Shown: positions 41,119 to 50,329 of the stretch, one piece after another
Numbering within the stretch: the first letter of the stretch is position 1
How the letters are laid out: the number at the start of each line of letters is the position of its first letter
Origin: Bacillus gobiensis
GTDB lineage: Bacteria > Bacillota > Bacilli > Bacillales > Bacillaceae
Assembly (NCBI RefSeq): GCF_001278705.1
Contig: NZ_CP012600.1
Span: 1,116,190-1,180,189 of the forward strand
Direction of reading: 5' to 3'
Length of the DNA stretch: 64,000 nt
Program-made: the position numbers and the translations under genes
Notes under the pieces: model-generated
The model's input: only the letters and a program-made list of their open reading frames with translations
Database searches by the model: none
Told to the model about the DNA's origin: nothing

Positions 41119-42093
41119 ATGGAGAGAGCGGTAACGTATAAAGAAAATGGCCAAATCAATATTATTCTTAATGGGCAAAAAAATGTTCTTGATCAAAAAG
41201 AAGCTGAAGCGGAATATCAAAAAGCCATGCAAAAAAATGAGACGAAGCACGGAATTTTAAGGGAAATTGAAAAGGAACTGGGAACTCTCGTAGGGATGGA
41301 AGAAATGAAAAAGAATATTAAAGAGATCTACGCTTGGATCTTTATTAATAAAAAGCGCGAAGAACAAGGGTTAAAAGCGGGCAAGCAAGCACTCCATATG
41401 ATGTTCAAAGGCAATCCTGGAACGGGAAAAACGACGGTCGCCAGACTAGTGGGAAAGCTATTTTTTGAAATGAACGTTCTTACCAAAGGCCATTTGATCG
41501 AAGCGGAACGTGCAGATTTGGTCGGGGAGTACATTGGGCACACCGCGCAAAAGACTAGGGATTTGATAAAGAAAGCAATGGGGGGCATTCTTTTTATTGA
41601 TGAAGCCTATTCTCTTGCAAGAGGCGGAGAAAAGGATTTCGGAAAAGAAGCAATCGATACGTTAGTGAAGCATATGGAAGATAAGCAGCACGAATTTATT
41701 CTCATCCTGGCAGGCTATTCGAGAGAAATGGAACAGTTTTTGCTGCTGAATCCAGGTCTTCAATCTAGATTTCCGATCAATATCGATTTTCCGGACTATA
41801 CCGTTCAGCAGTTGATGGAAATTTCAAAACGGATGATGTCAGAGCGTGAATACCAGTTCAGTTCAGAAGCAGAGTGGAAGCTTAAGGATCACTTAATGAC
41901 GGTTAAAAGCACGACCAGCCCGGAAAAGTTCAGCAACGGCCGTTACGTGCGCAACATTATTGAAAAATCGATCCGTTCTCAGGCGATGAGACTGCTCATG
42001 GGTGATTCCTATTTACGGAGTGACTTAATGACAATAATGAGCCAAGATATAACTTTTAAGGAAGAACACGCGACATCTGCTGATAATTTGTAA
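41119..42093 (+). CDS. spoVK: Stage V sporulation protein K
   Basis: 324 residues. AAA+ ATPase (CbxX/CfqX type) made in the mother cell and needed for late spore maturation. Walker A GNPGTGKTT, Walker B ILFIDEAYSLARGG, sensor region LAGYSREME, arginine finger segment NPGLQSRFP. ATG 41119 follows GAGGTGA and gives the family start MERAVTYKENGQ. An AATACAAT at 41029-41036 could be a sigma-E-type -10. cwlC, between ymaB and spoVK in B. subtilis, is absent. Confidence 0.95.
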   Translation: MERAVTYKENGQINIILNGQKNVLDQKEAEAEYQKAMQKNETKHGILREIEKELGTLVGMEEMKKNIKEIYAWIFINKKREEQGLKAGKQALHMMFKGNPGTGKTTVARLVGKLFFEMNVLTKGHLIEAERADLVGEYIGHTAQKTRDLIKKAMGGILFIDEAYSLARGGEKDFGKEAIDTLVKHMEDKQHEFILILAGYSREMEQFLLLNPGLQSRFPINIDFPDYTVQQLMEISKRMMSEREYQFSSEAEWKLKDHLMTVKSTTSPEKFSNGRYVRNIIEKSIRSQAMRLLMGDSYLRSDLMTIMSQDITFKEEHATSADNL

Positions 42094-42127
42094 CCTGCTG
42101 TCTTCACGATCGGCGGGTTTTCTTTTG
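42092..42127 (+). terminator. Terminator of spoVK
   Basis: AACCTGCTG / CGGCGGGTT stem (with G-T pairs) followed by TTCTTTT. Confidence 0.75.
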
Positions 42128-42198
42128 CAGAAGATTTCTGGCAACTGAAGTCACAGTCTGATAAGATTAATCTATTCGGAAGTAACAAGGAAAGGAAC

Positions 42199-43467
42199 AT
42201 GTATTTGAACCTATTAGACGATATTCATGAAAAGGTCATACTTGTTGGCTGCCAGCTGCCCCATGTGTCAGATGAACGATTTGAGTACTCGATGGAAGAG
42301 CTTTCTTCTTTAACGAAAACAGCACAAGGAGAGGTTGTCTCCATTTTTACTCAAAAACGTCATTCTCCTGATTCCTCTACATTCATTGGAAAAGGAAAAC
42401 TCGAGGAGCTTGCTGCATTCACGAAAGAATCGGGTGTGGATCTGGTCATTTTTAATGATGAGCTTTCGCCAAGCCAGCTAAGGGTATTAGCTTCCACGAT
42501 TGAAGCGAAAGTGATTGATCGTACACAGTTAATATTAGATATTTTTGCGGGTAGAGCACGAACACGAGAAGGCAAGCTGCAAATCGAACTTGCCCAGTTA
42601 AAATATATGTTGCCGCGTCTGGTTGGCCAAGGGATGAACTTATCTCGCCTGGGCGGTGGAATCGGAACACGAGGACCAGGTGAAACGAAGCTTGAAACTG
42701 ACAGGCGCTATATTCGCAGCAGAATCCATGAAATAGAATCGCAGCTGCAAACTGTCGTCAGGCACAGAAGCAGGTACCGTGATCGACGGAAGAAAAATGG
42801 CGTTCTGCAAGCAGCTCTTGTTGGATATACGAACGCAGGGAAATCGACGTGGTTTAATAAGCTGACAAGCTCAGAAAGCTTTGAAGAGGACTTGTTATTT
42901 GCCACGCTTGACCCAATGACAAGAAGGATGGAGCTGGAGAATGGTTATACTCTTTTATTGTCAGATACAGTTGGCTTCATACAAGATTTGCCGACGACGC
43001 TTATCGCTGCTTTTCGTTCTACATTAGAAGAAGTGAGGGAAGCGGACGTCATCCTGCACGTCGTCGACTCCTCAAATGAAGATAATATAGGGCATCAAGC
43101 GACAGTGAAAAATCTTTTAACCGAGCTAGAAGCAGATAAAATTCCGCGGCTGACCGTCTATAATAAGAGAGATAAAAAAACGGAGGAATTTATTCCTTCC
43201 CATGAAGAAAATTATGTATTGGTGAGCGTAAAAGATGAAAATGATGGGACAAGACTGAAAAAGCAAATGGAGTCCTTCATGAAGGAAGAACTGTTTGTTC
43301 CTTATTCTGTGAGAATTCCAGCAGATCATGGCAAGCTGATTGCTGAAATGAAATCTTCAACGATGATTGAAGGCACCACCTTCATTGAAGAACCTGAAGT
43401 ATATCATATCAGCGGCTTTGCCCATCCGAACCACCGAATCTACGGGGAGCTAAAAAAGTTTGAGTAA
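42199..43467 (+). CDS. hflX: GTPase HflX
   Basis: 422 residues (YnbA in B. subtilis). Ribosome-splitting/rescue GTPase. N-terminal HflX domain ([22 protein letters not shown]), coiled linker ([12 protein letters not shown]), G1 [11 protein letters not shown]2/G3 DPMTRR...[12 protein letters not shown]4 YNKRD. AAGGAAAGG ribosome site. Confidence 0.96.
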   Translation: MYLNLLDDIHEKVILVGCQLPHVSDERFEYSMEELSSLTKTAQGEVVSIFTQKRHSPDSSTFIGKGKLEELAAFTKESGVDLVIFNDELSPSQLRVLASTIEAKVIDRTQLILDIFAGRARTREGKLQIELAQLKYMLPRLVGQGMNLSRLGGGIGTRGPGETKLETDRRYIRSRIHEIESQLQTVVRHRSRYRDRRKKNGVLQAALVGYTNAGKSTWFNKLTSSESFEEDLLFATLDPMTRRMELENGYTLLLSDTVGFIQDLPTTLIAAFRSTLEEVREADVILHVVDSSNEDNIGHQATVKNLLTELEADKIPRLTVYNKRDKKTEEFIPSHEENYVLVSVKDENDGTRLKKQMESFMKEELFVPYSVRIPADHGKLIAEMKSSTMIEGTTFIEEPEVYHISGFAHPNHRIYGELKKFE

Positions 43468-43481
43468 GAAAGGAAAGCTGT

Positions 43482-44750
43482 ATGTATTTACAACACGAGA
43501 TGTTTGATGAGAAGATAAGGAAGGTTGCTGAAGAAACTGAGAAAGAGATTGCTCCCATCCATCAAAAAATCGAAGAAATTACTGAGTATAATGAACTTAG
43601 GGTGCTTGATAGCTTTAGAAAACATAAGGTGAGTGACTCGCATTTCAACCCTTCCACCGGATACGGATACGATGACGCGGGACGAGATACACTGGAACAG
43701 ATTTATGCCGATGTTTTTGGCGGGGAAGCAGGACTCGTGCGGCCGCAGATTATATCCGGCACACATGCGATTGGGATTGCGTTATTCGGCGTCTTGCGGC
43801 CCGGAGATGAGCTCCTCTATATGACAGGAAAGCCATATGATACACTTGAAGAAATTGTTGGTATACGAGGAGAAAAAAATTCTGGGTCTCTAAAGGATTT
43901 CAATATCGGTTATCGATCTATCGAATTAAAGTCCGATGGGAAAATAGATTATGACGCAGTTTCAAAAGCAGTAAATAAACATACGAAAGTCATTGGCATC
44001 CAGCGTTCAAAAGGGTATGCCAACCGTCCTTCATTTACAATTGATGAAATTGAGGAAATGATTCGTTATGTAAAAGAATTAAAGGAAGATCTTATTGTAT
44101 TTGTTGATAACTGCTACGGTGAATTTGCGGAAACAAAAGAACCGTCCCATGTCGGAGCCGATTTAATTGCCGGGTCATTAATAAAAAATCCAGGCGGGGG
44201 CCTTGCGAAAACGGGCGGATACCTCGTCGGGAAAGCCGATTTGATCAAAGCTTGCTCTTACCGGATGACAACACCCGGGATAGGCAGTGAAGCAGGAGCC
44301 TCGCTTTTTGCATTGCAGGAAATGTATCAAGGCTTTTTCTTGGCTCCCCATGTGGTCGGACAGGCATTAAAAGGTGCTGTATTTACTTCGAGGCTGTTTG
44401 AAAAGCTTGGACTCAAAACGAATCCTGACTGGAATTCAAAGCGCACAGATTTAATTCAATCCATCGAATTTCATAATGCGGAAATGATGATCGAATTTTG
44501 CCAAGCCATTCAACGTTTTTCCCCGATAAACTCGCATGTCACTCCGTATCCAAGCTATATGCCGGGTTACGAGGATGACGTAATTATGGCTGCAGGGACT
44601 TTTGTACAAGGGGCAAGTATCGAATTATCGGCAGATGGTCCTGTAAAACCGCCGTATGTTACGTATATTCAAGGGGGACTTACATATTCTCATGTAAAAA
44701 CCGCTGTCTGCGGGGGAGTACAATCGCTCTTGGATAAAGGTCTATTGTGA
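43482..44750 (+). CDS. ynbB: YnbB, PLP-dependent methionine gamma-lyase family protein
   Basis: 422 residues, 'aluminum resistance protein' family of fold-type I PLP enzymes. Cofactor loop region SGTHAIGIALFG, Asp in VFVDNCYGEFAE, Schiff-base Lys in GSLIKNPGGGLAKTGGY. Sits 14 bp after hflX as in B. subtilis; reaction in vivo unknown. Confidence 0.93.
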   Translation: MYLQHEMFDEKIRKVAEETEKEIAPIHQKIEEITEYNELRVLDSFRKHKVSDSHFNPSTGYGYDDAGRDTLEQIYADVFGGEAGLVRPQIISGTHAIGIALFGVLRPGDELLYMTGKPYDTLEEIVGIRGEKNSGSLKDFNIGYRSIELKSDGKIDYDAVSKAVNKHTKVIGIQRSKGYANRPSFTIDEIEEMIRYVKELKEDLIVFVDNCYGEFAETKEPSHVGADLIAGSLIKNPGGGLAKTGGYLVGKADLIKACSYRMTTPGIGSEAGASLFALQEMYQGFFLAPHVVGQALKGAVFTSRLFEKLGLKTNPDWNSKRTDLIQSIEFHNAEMMIEFCQAIQRFSPINSHVTPYPSYMPGYEDDVIMAAGTFVQGASIELSADGPVKPPYVTYIQGGLTYSHVKTAVCGGVQSLLDKGLL

Positions 44751-44781
44751 ATACTTATTAGTACTAAAAGAATAAAAACGG

Positions 44782-44832
44782 TGTAAAGATTCCTTACATA
44801 TTGTTGACACATAATATAACATCAAATATAAT
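44782..44832 (+). promoter_or_regulatory. glnRA promoter with two GlnR/TnrA boxes
   Basis: Consensus promoter TTGACA (44804-44809), 17 bp, TATAAT (44827-44832). Box 1 TGTAAAGATTCCTTACA (44782-44798) is a perfect TGTnA-N7-TnACA site; box 2 TGACACATAATATAACA (44805-44821) has one mismatch and overlaps the -35. The boxes start 23 bp apart. Same design as the autorepressed B. subtilis glnRA promoter. Confidence 0.88.
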
Positions 44833-44864
44833 GAAATCATGTGATAGAGAAGGAGGAAATTGAG

Positions 44865-45266
44865 ATGAGTGATCAAATTCGCCGCTCAATGCCTTTATTT
44901 CCAATGGGAGTTGTGATGCAGTTAACTGAGTTATCTGCAAGACAAATTCGATATTATGAGGAAAATGAATTAGTATTTCCTTCCAGAAGTGAAGGGAACC
45001 GACGTTTATTTTCTTTTAATGATGTCGATAAATTATTGGAAATTAAACATCTGATCGACCAAGGTGTGAATATGGCAGGTATAAAACAAATATTTGCCAA
45101 AGCACAAAAAGAGAAAATGGGCAATGATAAGTCTGAAAAGACATTAAAACACAACATGTCCGATGAAGAATTACGTAAGATTTTGAAGAACGAGCTTATT
45201 CAAGCAGGACGCTTCCAAAAAGGCCAAACGACACGCCAAGGAGATATGTCCAGGTTCTTCCGTTAA
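44865..45266 (+). CDS. glnR: Nitrogen repressor GlnR
   Basis: 133 residues, MerR-type DNA-binding domain ([24 protein letters not shown]). The C-terminal tail ending QGDMSRFFR is the part that senses feedback-inhibited glutamine synthetase. ATG 44865 after AAGGAGG. Represses its own operon, including glnA 57 bp downstream. Confidence 0.97.
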   Translation: MSDQIRRSMPLFPMGVVMQLTELSARQIRYYEENELVFPSRSEGNRRLFSFNDVDKLLEIKHLIDQGVNMAGIKQIFAKAQKEKMGNDKSEKTLKHNMSDEELRKILKNELIQAGRFQKGQTTRQGDMSRFFR

Positions 45267-45323
45267 CATTATTAGCAACTGCATTGCTATATACATTTAC
45301 CTTTAGAGGAGGAGTTTTGCGAA

Positions 45324-46661
45324 ATGGCAAAGTATACTAGAGAAGATATTGTCAAATTAGTAAACGAGGAAAACGTAAAGTATATCCGTCTGCAATTTAC
45401 AGACATTTTAGGAACAATTAAAAACGTAGAAATTCCTGTTAGCCAGCTTGAAAAAGCGCTTGACAACAAGTGCATGTTTGATGGTTCTTCTATCGAAGGG
45501 TTCGTAAGAATTGAAGAATCTGACATGTATTTATACCCGGATTTAAATACTTTTGTCATTTTCCCTTGGACTGCTGAAAAAGGTAAAGTAGCCCGTTTTA
45601 TTTGTGACATTTACAGCCCGGATGGTACACCGTTTGAAGGGGATCCGCGTAACAACCTAAAACGAATCTTGAAAGAAATGGAAGAATTAGGATTCACTGA
45701 TTTCAACTTAGGGCCTGAGCCTGAATTCTTCTTGTTCAAATTAGATGAAAAAGGAGACCCGACACTAGAGCTTAACGATAAAGGCGGATATTTCGACCTT
45801 GCTCCAACTGACCTTGGTGAAAACTGCCGTCGTGATATCGTTCTTGAGCTTGAAGAAATGGGATTTGAAATCGAAGCGTCTCACCATGAAGTTGCTCCTG
45901 GTCAGCACGAAATTGATTTTAAATATGCCGGTGCCCTTCGTTCATGCGATGACATCCAAACGTTTAAACTTGTTGTTAAAACAATTGCCCGCAAACACGG
46001 TTTGCATGCGACATTCATGCCTAAACCATTGTTTGGCGTAAACGGATCTGGTATGCACTGTAACCTTTCCCTATTTAAAGAGGGAGGAGTAAACGCATTT
46101 TATGATGAAAATGGAGAATTGCAATTAAGCGAAACTGCTAGACACTTTATCGCTGGAATTATTAAGCATGCTACAAGCTTTACAGCAGTAACAAACCCAA
46201 CGGTAAACTCTTACAAACGTTTGGTTCCTGGATACGAAGCTCCATGTTATGTCGCTTGGAGTGCACGTAACAGAAGCCCGTTAATTCGTATCCCAGCTTC
46301 TCGCGGTATAAGTACTCGCGTAGAAGTTCGCAGCGTAGATCCAGCTGCTAACCCATACTTGGCAATGAGTGTTCTTTTAGCTGCTGGTTTAGACGGAATT
46401 AAAAATCAATTATCTGCTCCGGCACCAATTGACCGAAACATCTATGTCATGAGCAAAGAAGAGCGTATTGAAAGCGGCATCGTTGATTTACCATCAACTT
46501 TGGCACTTGCCTTAGAAGAGCTAAAATCCAATCAAGTTATGGTCGATGCGCTTGGTGAGCATTTATTCGCACACTTCATTGAAGCAAAAGAAATCGAGTG
46601 GGATATGTTCCGCACACAAGTACATCCTTGGGAACGCGATCAATATTTAACTCAGTTTTAA
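45324..46661 (+). CDS. glnA: Glutamine synthetase
   Basis: 445 residues, GSI-alpha type without the adenylylation Tyr region. FDGSSIEGF near residue 52, catalytic [25 protein letters not shown] of the feedback-sensing RIPASRG. AGAGGAGGAG ribosome site. Assimilates ammonia and, when feedback-inhibited, controls GlnR and TnrA. Confidence 0.98.
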   Translation: MAKYTREDIVKLVNEENVKYIRLQFTDILGTIKNVEIPVSQLEKALDNKCMFDGSSIEGFVRIEESDMYLYPDLNTFVIFPWTAEKGKVARFICDIYSPDGTPFEGDPRNNLKRILKEMEELGFTDFNLGPEPEFFLFKLDEKGDPTLELNDKGGYFDLAPTDLGENCRRDIVLELEEMGFEIEASHHEVAPGQHEIDFKYAGALRSCDDIQTFKLVVKTIARKHGLHATFMPKPLFGVNGSGMHCNLSLFKEGGVNAFYDENGELQLSETARHFIAGIIKHATSFTAVTNPTVNSYKRLVPGYEAPCYVAWSARNRSPLIRIPASRGISTRVEVRSVDPAANPYLAMSVLLAAGLDGIKNQLSAPAPIDRNIYVMSKEERIESGIVDLPSTLALALEELKSNQVMVDALGEHLFAHFIEAKEIEWDMFRTQVHPWERDQYLTQF

Positions 46662-46667
46662 TAAATC

Positions 46668-46707
46668 AACCCCTCTTGGCGCTCTATGCGCTGAGGGGTT
46701 TTTTATT
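46668..46707 (+). terminator. Terminator of glnRA
   Basis: AACCCCTC, loop with a second small stem (GGCGC...TGCGC), GAGGGGTT, TTTTATT. Confidence 0.92.
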
Positions 46708-46819
46708 TGGGGCATGATTTCATATATTCTTTGTTAGCTGGACTGCTGCGCCCTATTTTTATTGTGTGTTTTTCGTATTTTTCAATCGAATCGGATTGGA
46801 TCTTTTCGCTCGGATGAGA

Positions 46820-47227
46820 TTAGATATCAGATCTGACCTTGAGTTGTGCCCCAATCTTATTTGAGTAAGTTTGCCGCAACGAATGGAAAAGTACACCGGG
46901 TAGATATGCTTTTTTGAGAATCCATCTAAATGCAGTAAATAGAGTGGAATTAGCTAAACAACTTCCAACTTCACGGCAAAATACTAAATGTAGATCATGC
47001 TTGTATTTTTCTTTAAATTGTTTTAGGCCATATATTTTGGTATCCCCGAATAACTCCTCATCATCTTCTGCTTCATAATCAATCGTATGATCAACCACTA
47101 TACAGGCGTTGTTTAAATCCGCACCAGCCCATTGTAAAGCGATTGCTCTAATACGCTGACTTACGGGGAAAGTATGGAACAAGATTCGGATATGTTGAAA
47201 CGGATTTCTCCAGTTGCATGGTAACAT
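46820..47227 (-). pseudogene. Tyrosine recombinase (phage/ICE integrase) remnant
   Basis: 135-codon frame that reads as a decayed integrase C-terminus. QRIRAIALQW corresponds to the RxGExxxLxW box I with the Glu lost; VVDHTIDYEAEDDEELFGDTK resembles the beta-hairpin seen in Gram-positive integrases; a block is missing before LKQFKEKYKHDLHLVF; GVLFHSLRQTYS is box II (HxLRHT, Arg near residue 118) with His changed to Gln. No N-terminal domain and no catalytic Tyr. Confidence 0.6.
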
Positions 47228-47254
47228 TTCAATCTAAATGGAGAAGTTATAGTA

Positions 47255-47403
47255 GAAGAAACATCGGCTGATTGAATGTGTTGGTATAGTTGTGGAGGGG
47301 GATACAAATCAATGACATAATCGCCGAATCTTTTCACGCGATGGGTGATATAAGGACTCAAATCAGCAATATCCCTGTCGTTAATGTCATATCCTTCTAA
47401 CAC
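47255..47403 (-). pseudogene. Tn3-family transposase C-terminal remnant
   Basis: About 50 codons starting VLEGYDINDRDIADLSP and continuing YITHRVKRFGDYVIDL, which read like the extreme C-terminus of Tn3-type TnpA. No upstream part: the frame runs into the IS3 relic. Short, so the family call is tentative. Confidence 0.45.
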
Positions 47404-47579
47404 AGTTAGTGATACACAGATCAAGGCGGGCATTATCAAATGAAGAAATATCGCTACACGTAAAAGAACCATGGGGTTACCAAAGCATGTCATGTATAGG
47501 AATTTGTTATGACAATGCCATTATTGAGAACTTCTTCGGCATTATGAAATCAGAGGTCCTGCCGACAAAACGCGAAAAA
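47404..47579 (+). pseudogene. IS3-family transposase (OrfB) remnant
   Basis: DDE transposase C-terminal piece broken by a frameshift and a stop. One frame gives DQGGHYQMKKYRYT-stop-KNHGVTK, the other continues QSMSCIGICYDNAIIENFFG then IMKSEVL, matching IS150-like OrfB (SDQGxHY, QSMSRKGNCYDNAxxExFFG). Only about 55 codons remain. Confidence 0.7.
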
Positions 47580-47599
47580 AGTACGCTAAGCAGGTTTCC

Positions 47600-47651
47600 A
47601 ACCTAAAAAAGCCGATTCCTAAATCGTACAGGGAATCGGCTTTTTTAGGTT
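47600..47651 (+). terminator. 20-bp perfect hairpin, bidirectional terminator
   Basis: AACCTAAAAAAGCCGATTCC pairs perfectly with 47632-47651 around an 11-nt loop; T6 on both strands. Strong isolation element between the IS relic and what follows. Confidence 0.8.
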
Positions 47652-47742
47652 GTTATTCAACGATACGATCGGGCGCGATTGTGGAAGAGAATCATATCAA
47701 ACTTCTAAAGACAGTAGAGCTATCATTCAATCGAGTAATACG

Positions 47743-47783
47743 AAATCCCTCCTGAGTCATTTACATCTCAGGAGGGATTTTCA
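47743..47783 (+). terminator. 14-bp perfect hairpin
   Basis: AAATCCCTCCTGAG / CTCAGGAGGGATTT around a 10-nt loop, short T-tail. A frame just before it (around 47683, IVEENHIKLLK) faintly resembles IS6-type transposase ends, not called. Confidence 0.6.
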
Positions 47784-47878
47784 TAATAAACCTTTTCGGG
47801 GGATATGCAAAAATACCCATTATCTTTTTTATTTTTTAGCGACTCTCATTACTTTTTCCAAAATTTTTATAAAAAACA

Positions 47879-47902
47879 GAACTTTTCTTGGTACATTCCG
47901 TC
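47879..47902 (+). promoter_or_regulatory. ECF-type (autoregulated) sigma promoter
   Basis: GAAC (47879-47882), 16-bp spacer, CGTC (47899-47902), in the context AGAACTTTT...CCGTCTAA: the classical ECF -35/-10 pattern, 37 bp upstream of the ECF sigma gene itself. Confidence 0.72.
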
Positions 47903-47939
47903 TAAACACTGAGATCTAAAAAAGGGGGAATAACAGTAG

Positions 47940-48467
47940 GTGAATGGAGATAGCAACAAAGCTATAGTTGAATGGTATGAAGAATACAATGAATCTATAT
48001 TCAAATTTATTTTCATGATGGTTCAGGATTATCAAATGGCTGAAGACTTAAGACACGAAACCTTTATAAAAGCATTTGTTAATTATCATTCGTTTAAAGA
48101 AGAATCTAGTCCCAAAACTTGGTTATACCGAATAGCGCATAATGTAACTGTTGATTTCGTTCGTAAACGGAAACCTTTTATACTCTTAAAAGATGCCTTT
48201 CATTTACAGAAAGATACCACAAAAACACCTCATGAATTTTTGCAATTGAAAGAGGATTCTTACGAATTATATCATGCGCTTAGTTCGATTAAAGAATCAT
48301 ATAGAAAAGTGATTATACTTAGAAAAATAAAAGAGTTTTCTATCCAGGAAACGGCATTAATCTTAGGTTGGTCTGAAAGCAAAGTGAAATCGACACTTTT
48401 TAGGGCTATTCAAGCTTTAGAAAAACAAATGCTTACGGAGGGCTATTTTAATGAAAAAACAGTATGA
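47940..48467 (+). CDS. ECF-family RNA polymerase sigma factor
   Basis: 175 residues, GTG start after GGGGGAAT. Region 2 (YNESIFKFIFMMVQDYQMAEDL, ETFIKAF, SPKTWLYRIAHNVTVDFVRKRKP) and region 4 (LSSIKESYRKVIILRKIKEFSIQETALILGW) are complete; region 3 absent, as in ECF factors. Overlaps by 17 bp the gene for a membrane protein with the layout of its anti-sigma factor. Not one of the ECF factors I recognise by name. Confidence 0.92.
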   Translation: MNGDSNKAIVEWYEEYNESIFKFIFMMVQDYQMAEDLRHETFIKAFVNYHSFKEESSPKTWLYRIAHNVTVDFVRKRKPFILLKDAFHLQKDTTKTPHEFLQLKEDSYELYHALSSIKESYRKVIILRKIKEFSIQETALILGWSESKVKSTLFRAIQALEKQMLTEGYFNEKTV

Positions 48468-49206
48468 TTCATGCCTATACGATAATGAATTAAAAAAATT
48501 AGACTCTGATTTTATTTGGACAGATGCAAATAACCCAGAATTAAAAGTAAAGTTAATAAGGGATATGAACAAGAGGCAACCTAAATCCAAGTTTACTAAT
48601 CCACTTGATTATGTATTAAGATTTAGTGCAGTTGCAACTGTATTACTAATTGTATTCATTATTGGAATTCAAGAAATAAAATTAAATCACAACTCTGGTT
48701 CAGAAAGTTCTACAGATACTGGAAGAGAATATCCATTTGATATAGAACCAATCAATGGAGATAGATTAATAACATTTACAGTGAGTGAACAAAATCGTAT
48801 TGAAGGTATAACTATTCCACTAACGAATGAATCAACTATCCCACGGGATATTAGTAAAGAAGTACCATTCATAAGTGGAAAACCAGAAATTGGAGTAACT
48901 AAAAATAATGATGATCTAATTTTAGTTAAGGCAGCCTACCCAGTAACAAATGGACAGCCTATTATTGTTAAAGCCACTGAAAATACGTATGGTTCTACTC
49001 AGGAAGCAAAAGAAGCACTTGGATTAATGTATCCAAAGTCAAAAAAAATCTCTATTGGAAATAGAGATGCTATCCTTTATAACCCTGGCGATGGAGAAAG
49101 CTCTGAGCTACTAATAATTGAGGATAAGTATTTATATTTAATTAAAGGTGAGCATAATGAATCAGCCTTAATTAAAGTTGCTGAACAGATAAATTTTTCT
49201 AACTAA
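48451..49206 (+). CDS. Predicted membrane anti-sigma factor
   Basis: 251 residues. Short cytoplasmic N-terminus (about 1-55), one membrane segment (about 56-74, SAVATVLLIVFIIGIQEI), then an external domain of about 175 residues (two beta-rich parts, DUF4367-like). Overlap with the sigma gene and single-pass topology are the usual signs of a cognate anti-sigma. No zinc-binding HxxxCxxC motif is visible. Confidence 0.8.
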   Translation: MKKQYDSCLYDNELKKLDSDFIWTDANNPELKVKLIRDMNKRQPKSKFTNPLDYVLRFSAVATVLLIVFIIGIQEIKLNHNSGSESSTDTGREYPFDIEPINGDRLITFTVSEQNRIEGITIPLTNESTIPRDISKEVPFISGKPEIGVTKNNDDLILVKAAYPVTNGQPIIVKATENTYGSTQEAKEALGLMYPKSKKISIGNRDAILYNPGDGESSELLIIEDKYLYLIKGEHNESALIKVAEQINFSN

Positions 49207-49384
49207 TACTATTTTAAAATTAGAGGTTGTAAATGGGGTAAGTTATCGTAACCTTTGATTGTGAGCCAAAGCCCAAAACCTTGGGAAGCCCAAGCACCAA
49301 AACATGACTCAAAATAGATTATATATGTCCGGAAAAAGAATATTTTTCGGTCTAAACAAAAAATCAAATTGGAGTGATGAAAAC

Positions 49385-49768
49385 ATGTCAACACCAAATT
49401 CTAATTTCGGAACAAAGGGAAAGACTGGATATAATAGTGAACAGGCGGCTTCTAGGCTGAAAGCTCAACAGGCAGCTAAGGCAGCTAGGCTGACAGTTCA
49501 ACAGGCAACTAAGGCTGCAAGTCAATTTAGAAAGGCGCTTGAGGCTCTTACTCAGGGAGTGGAGGCAGCTAGTCAGGCAGCTAAGGCAGCTCAAGAAGCA
49601 GGTAAGTATGGTAACGGTCAAGCGGGTGAGGCTGCTGGTCGGACAGCTGCGGCTTCTAGTCAGGCGGCTGCGGCAGCTATTCAGCTATCTGAGGCTATTA
49701 AACAAGCAGATAAGGCTGCTATAGAAGCAGATAAGTCTGAGTTTGATATTCAGGATAAATCCCTTTAA
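49385..49768 (+). CDS. Ala/Gln-rich helical repeat protein
   Basis: 127 residues, start ATG 49385 after TTGGAGTGATG. Nearly half Ala, Gln, Lys or Glu, with QAAKAA/QAAKAAR-type units repeated in 11- and 7-residue steps (QQAAKAARL, QQATKAASQ, SQAAKAAQE, SQAAAAAIQ), a Gly-rich hinge GKYGNGQAGEAAG, and an acidic end. Predicted long amphipathic helices, like LEA or other surface-binding proteins. No signal peptide. Follows the ECF/anti-sigma pair. Function unknown. Confidence 0.75.
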   Translation: MSTPNSNFGTKGKTGYNSEQAASRLKAQQAAKAARLTVQQATKAASQFRKALEALTQGVEAASQAAKAAQEAGKYGNGQAGEAAGRTAAASSQAAAAAIQLSEAIKQADKAAIEADKSEFDIQDKSL

Positions 49769-49823
49769 TTTCTTAATGGTGATCGTTCCAGAGAATATCA
49801 GGAAGTTATTTGATTTTATAATG

Positions 49824-49857
49824 ACCACACATTTTAGATATGTCTAATATGTGTGGT
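49824..49857 (+). terminator. Terminator of the Ala-rich gene
   Basis: ACCACACATTTTAGA / TCTAATATGTGTGGT hairpin with AT-rich tail. Confidence 0.75.
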
Positions 49858-49905
49858 TCTAATTTATTTCTTATTTAAACATATAAAATTAAAAAGCCTG
49901 AATAA

Positions 49906-49937
49906 AAGAAGCCCTACCACATTTGGTGGGCTTCTTC
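49906..49937. terminator. Second hairpin, possibly bidirectional
   Basis: AGAAGCCC-T-ACC paired with GGTGGGCTTCT, tail TCTCG on plus, TTTTATT on minus. Confidence 0.6.
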
Positions 49938-50329
49938 TCGTACACATCACATGAATATCATCGACTGATGGATCATTTAGGTCTCATAGGGTAGCCATTC
50001 CCGAAAAGGAAATTGCCATGATAATGCTTGTTTTGAATCCTTTTTCTCTCAAATAAAGGCTTTTTTATTTTGAACTAGTTGTTTTTTTCTTTGATAACTA
50101 ACCTAAATATAATTAATTGGCTTATTTTAAGCCATTTTGTTTACATTTATAATTGAATAAAACGGAGAATACATATTAGACATGTATAATAATGTATTTC
50201 CTTTTACTTTTATGATTTTTTAAAATTTAGGGTTTGTTTGTTGGATGACCCTTATATAGTTCTTTTTTATTTAGACATGCTAGTATTTTCTATTTTTCTA
50301 TTTTTTCTGATGGATCGGAAGGGAACTAT
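49938..50329. other. AT-rich intergenic region, nothing recognised
   Basis: About 390 bp of very AT-rich sequence between the hairpin at 49906 and the convergent nin-like gene. No supported gene, RNA or repeat. Confidence 0.5.

Noticed and set aside
47650..47919. 89-codon plus-strand frame after the IS3 relic
   Set aside because: Runs through the 14-bp hairpin, no ribosome site; a neighbouring frame faintly resembles an IS6-type transposase end but is too short to call.
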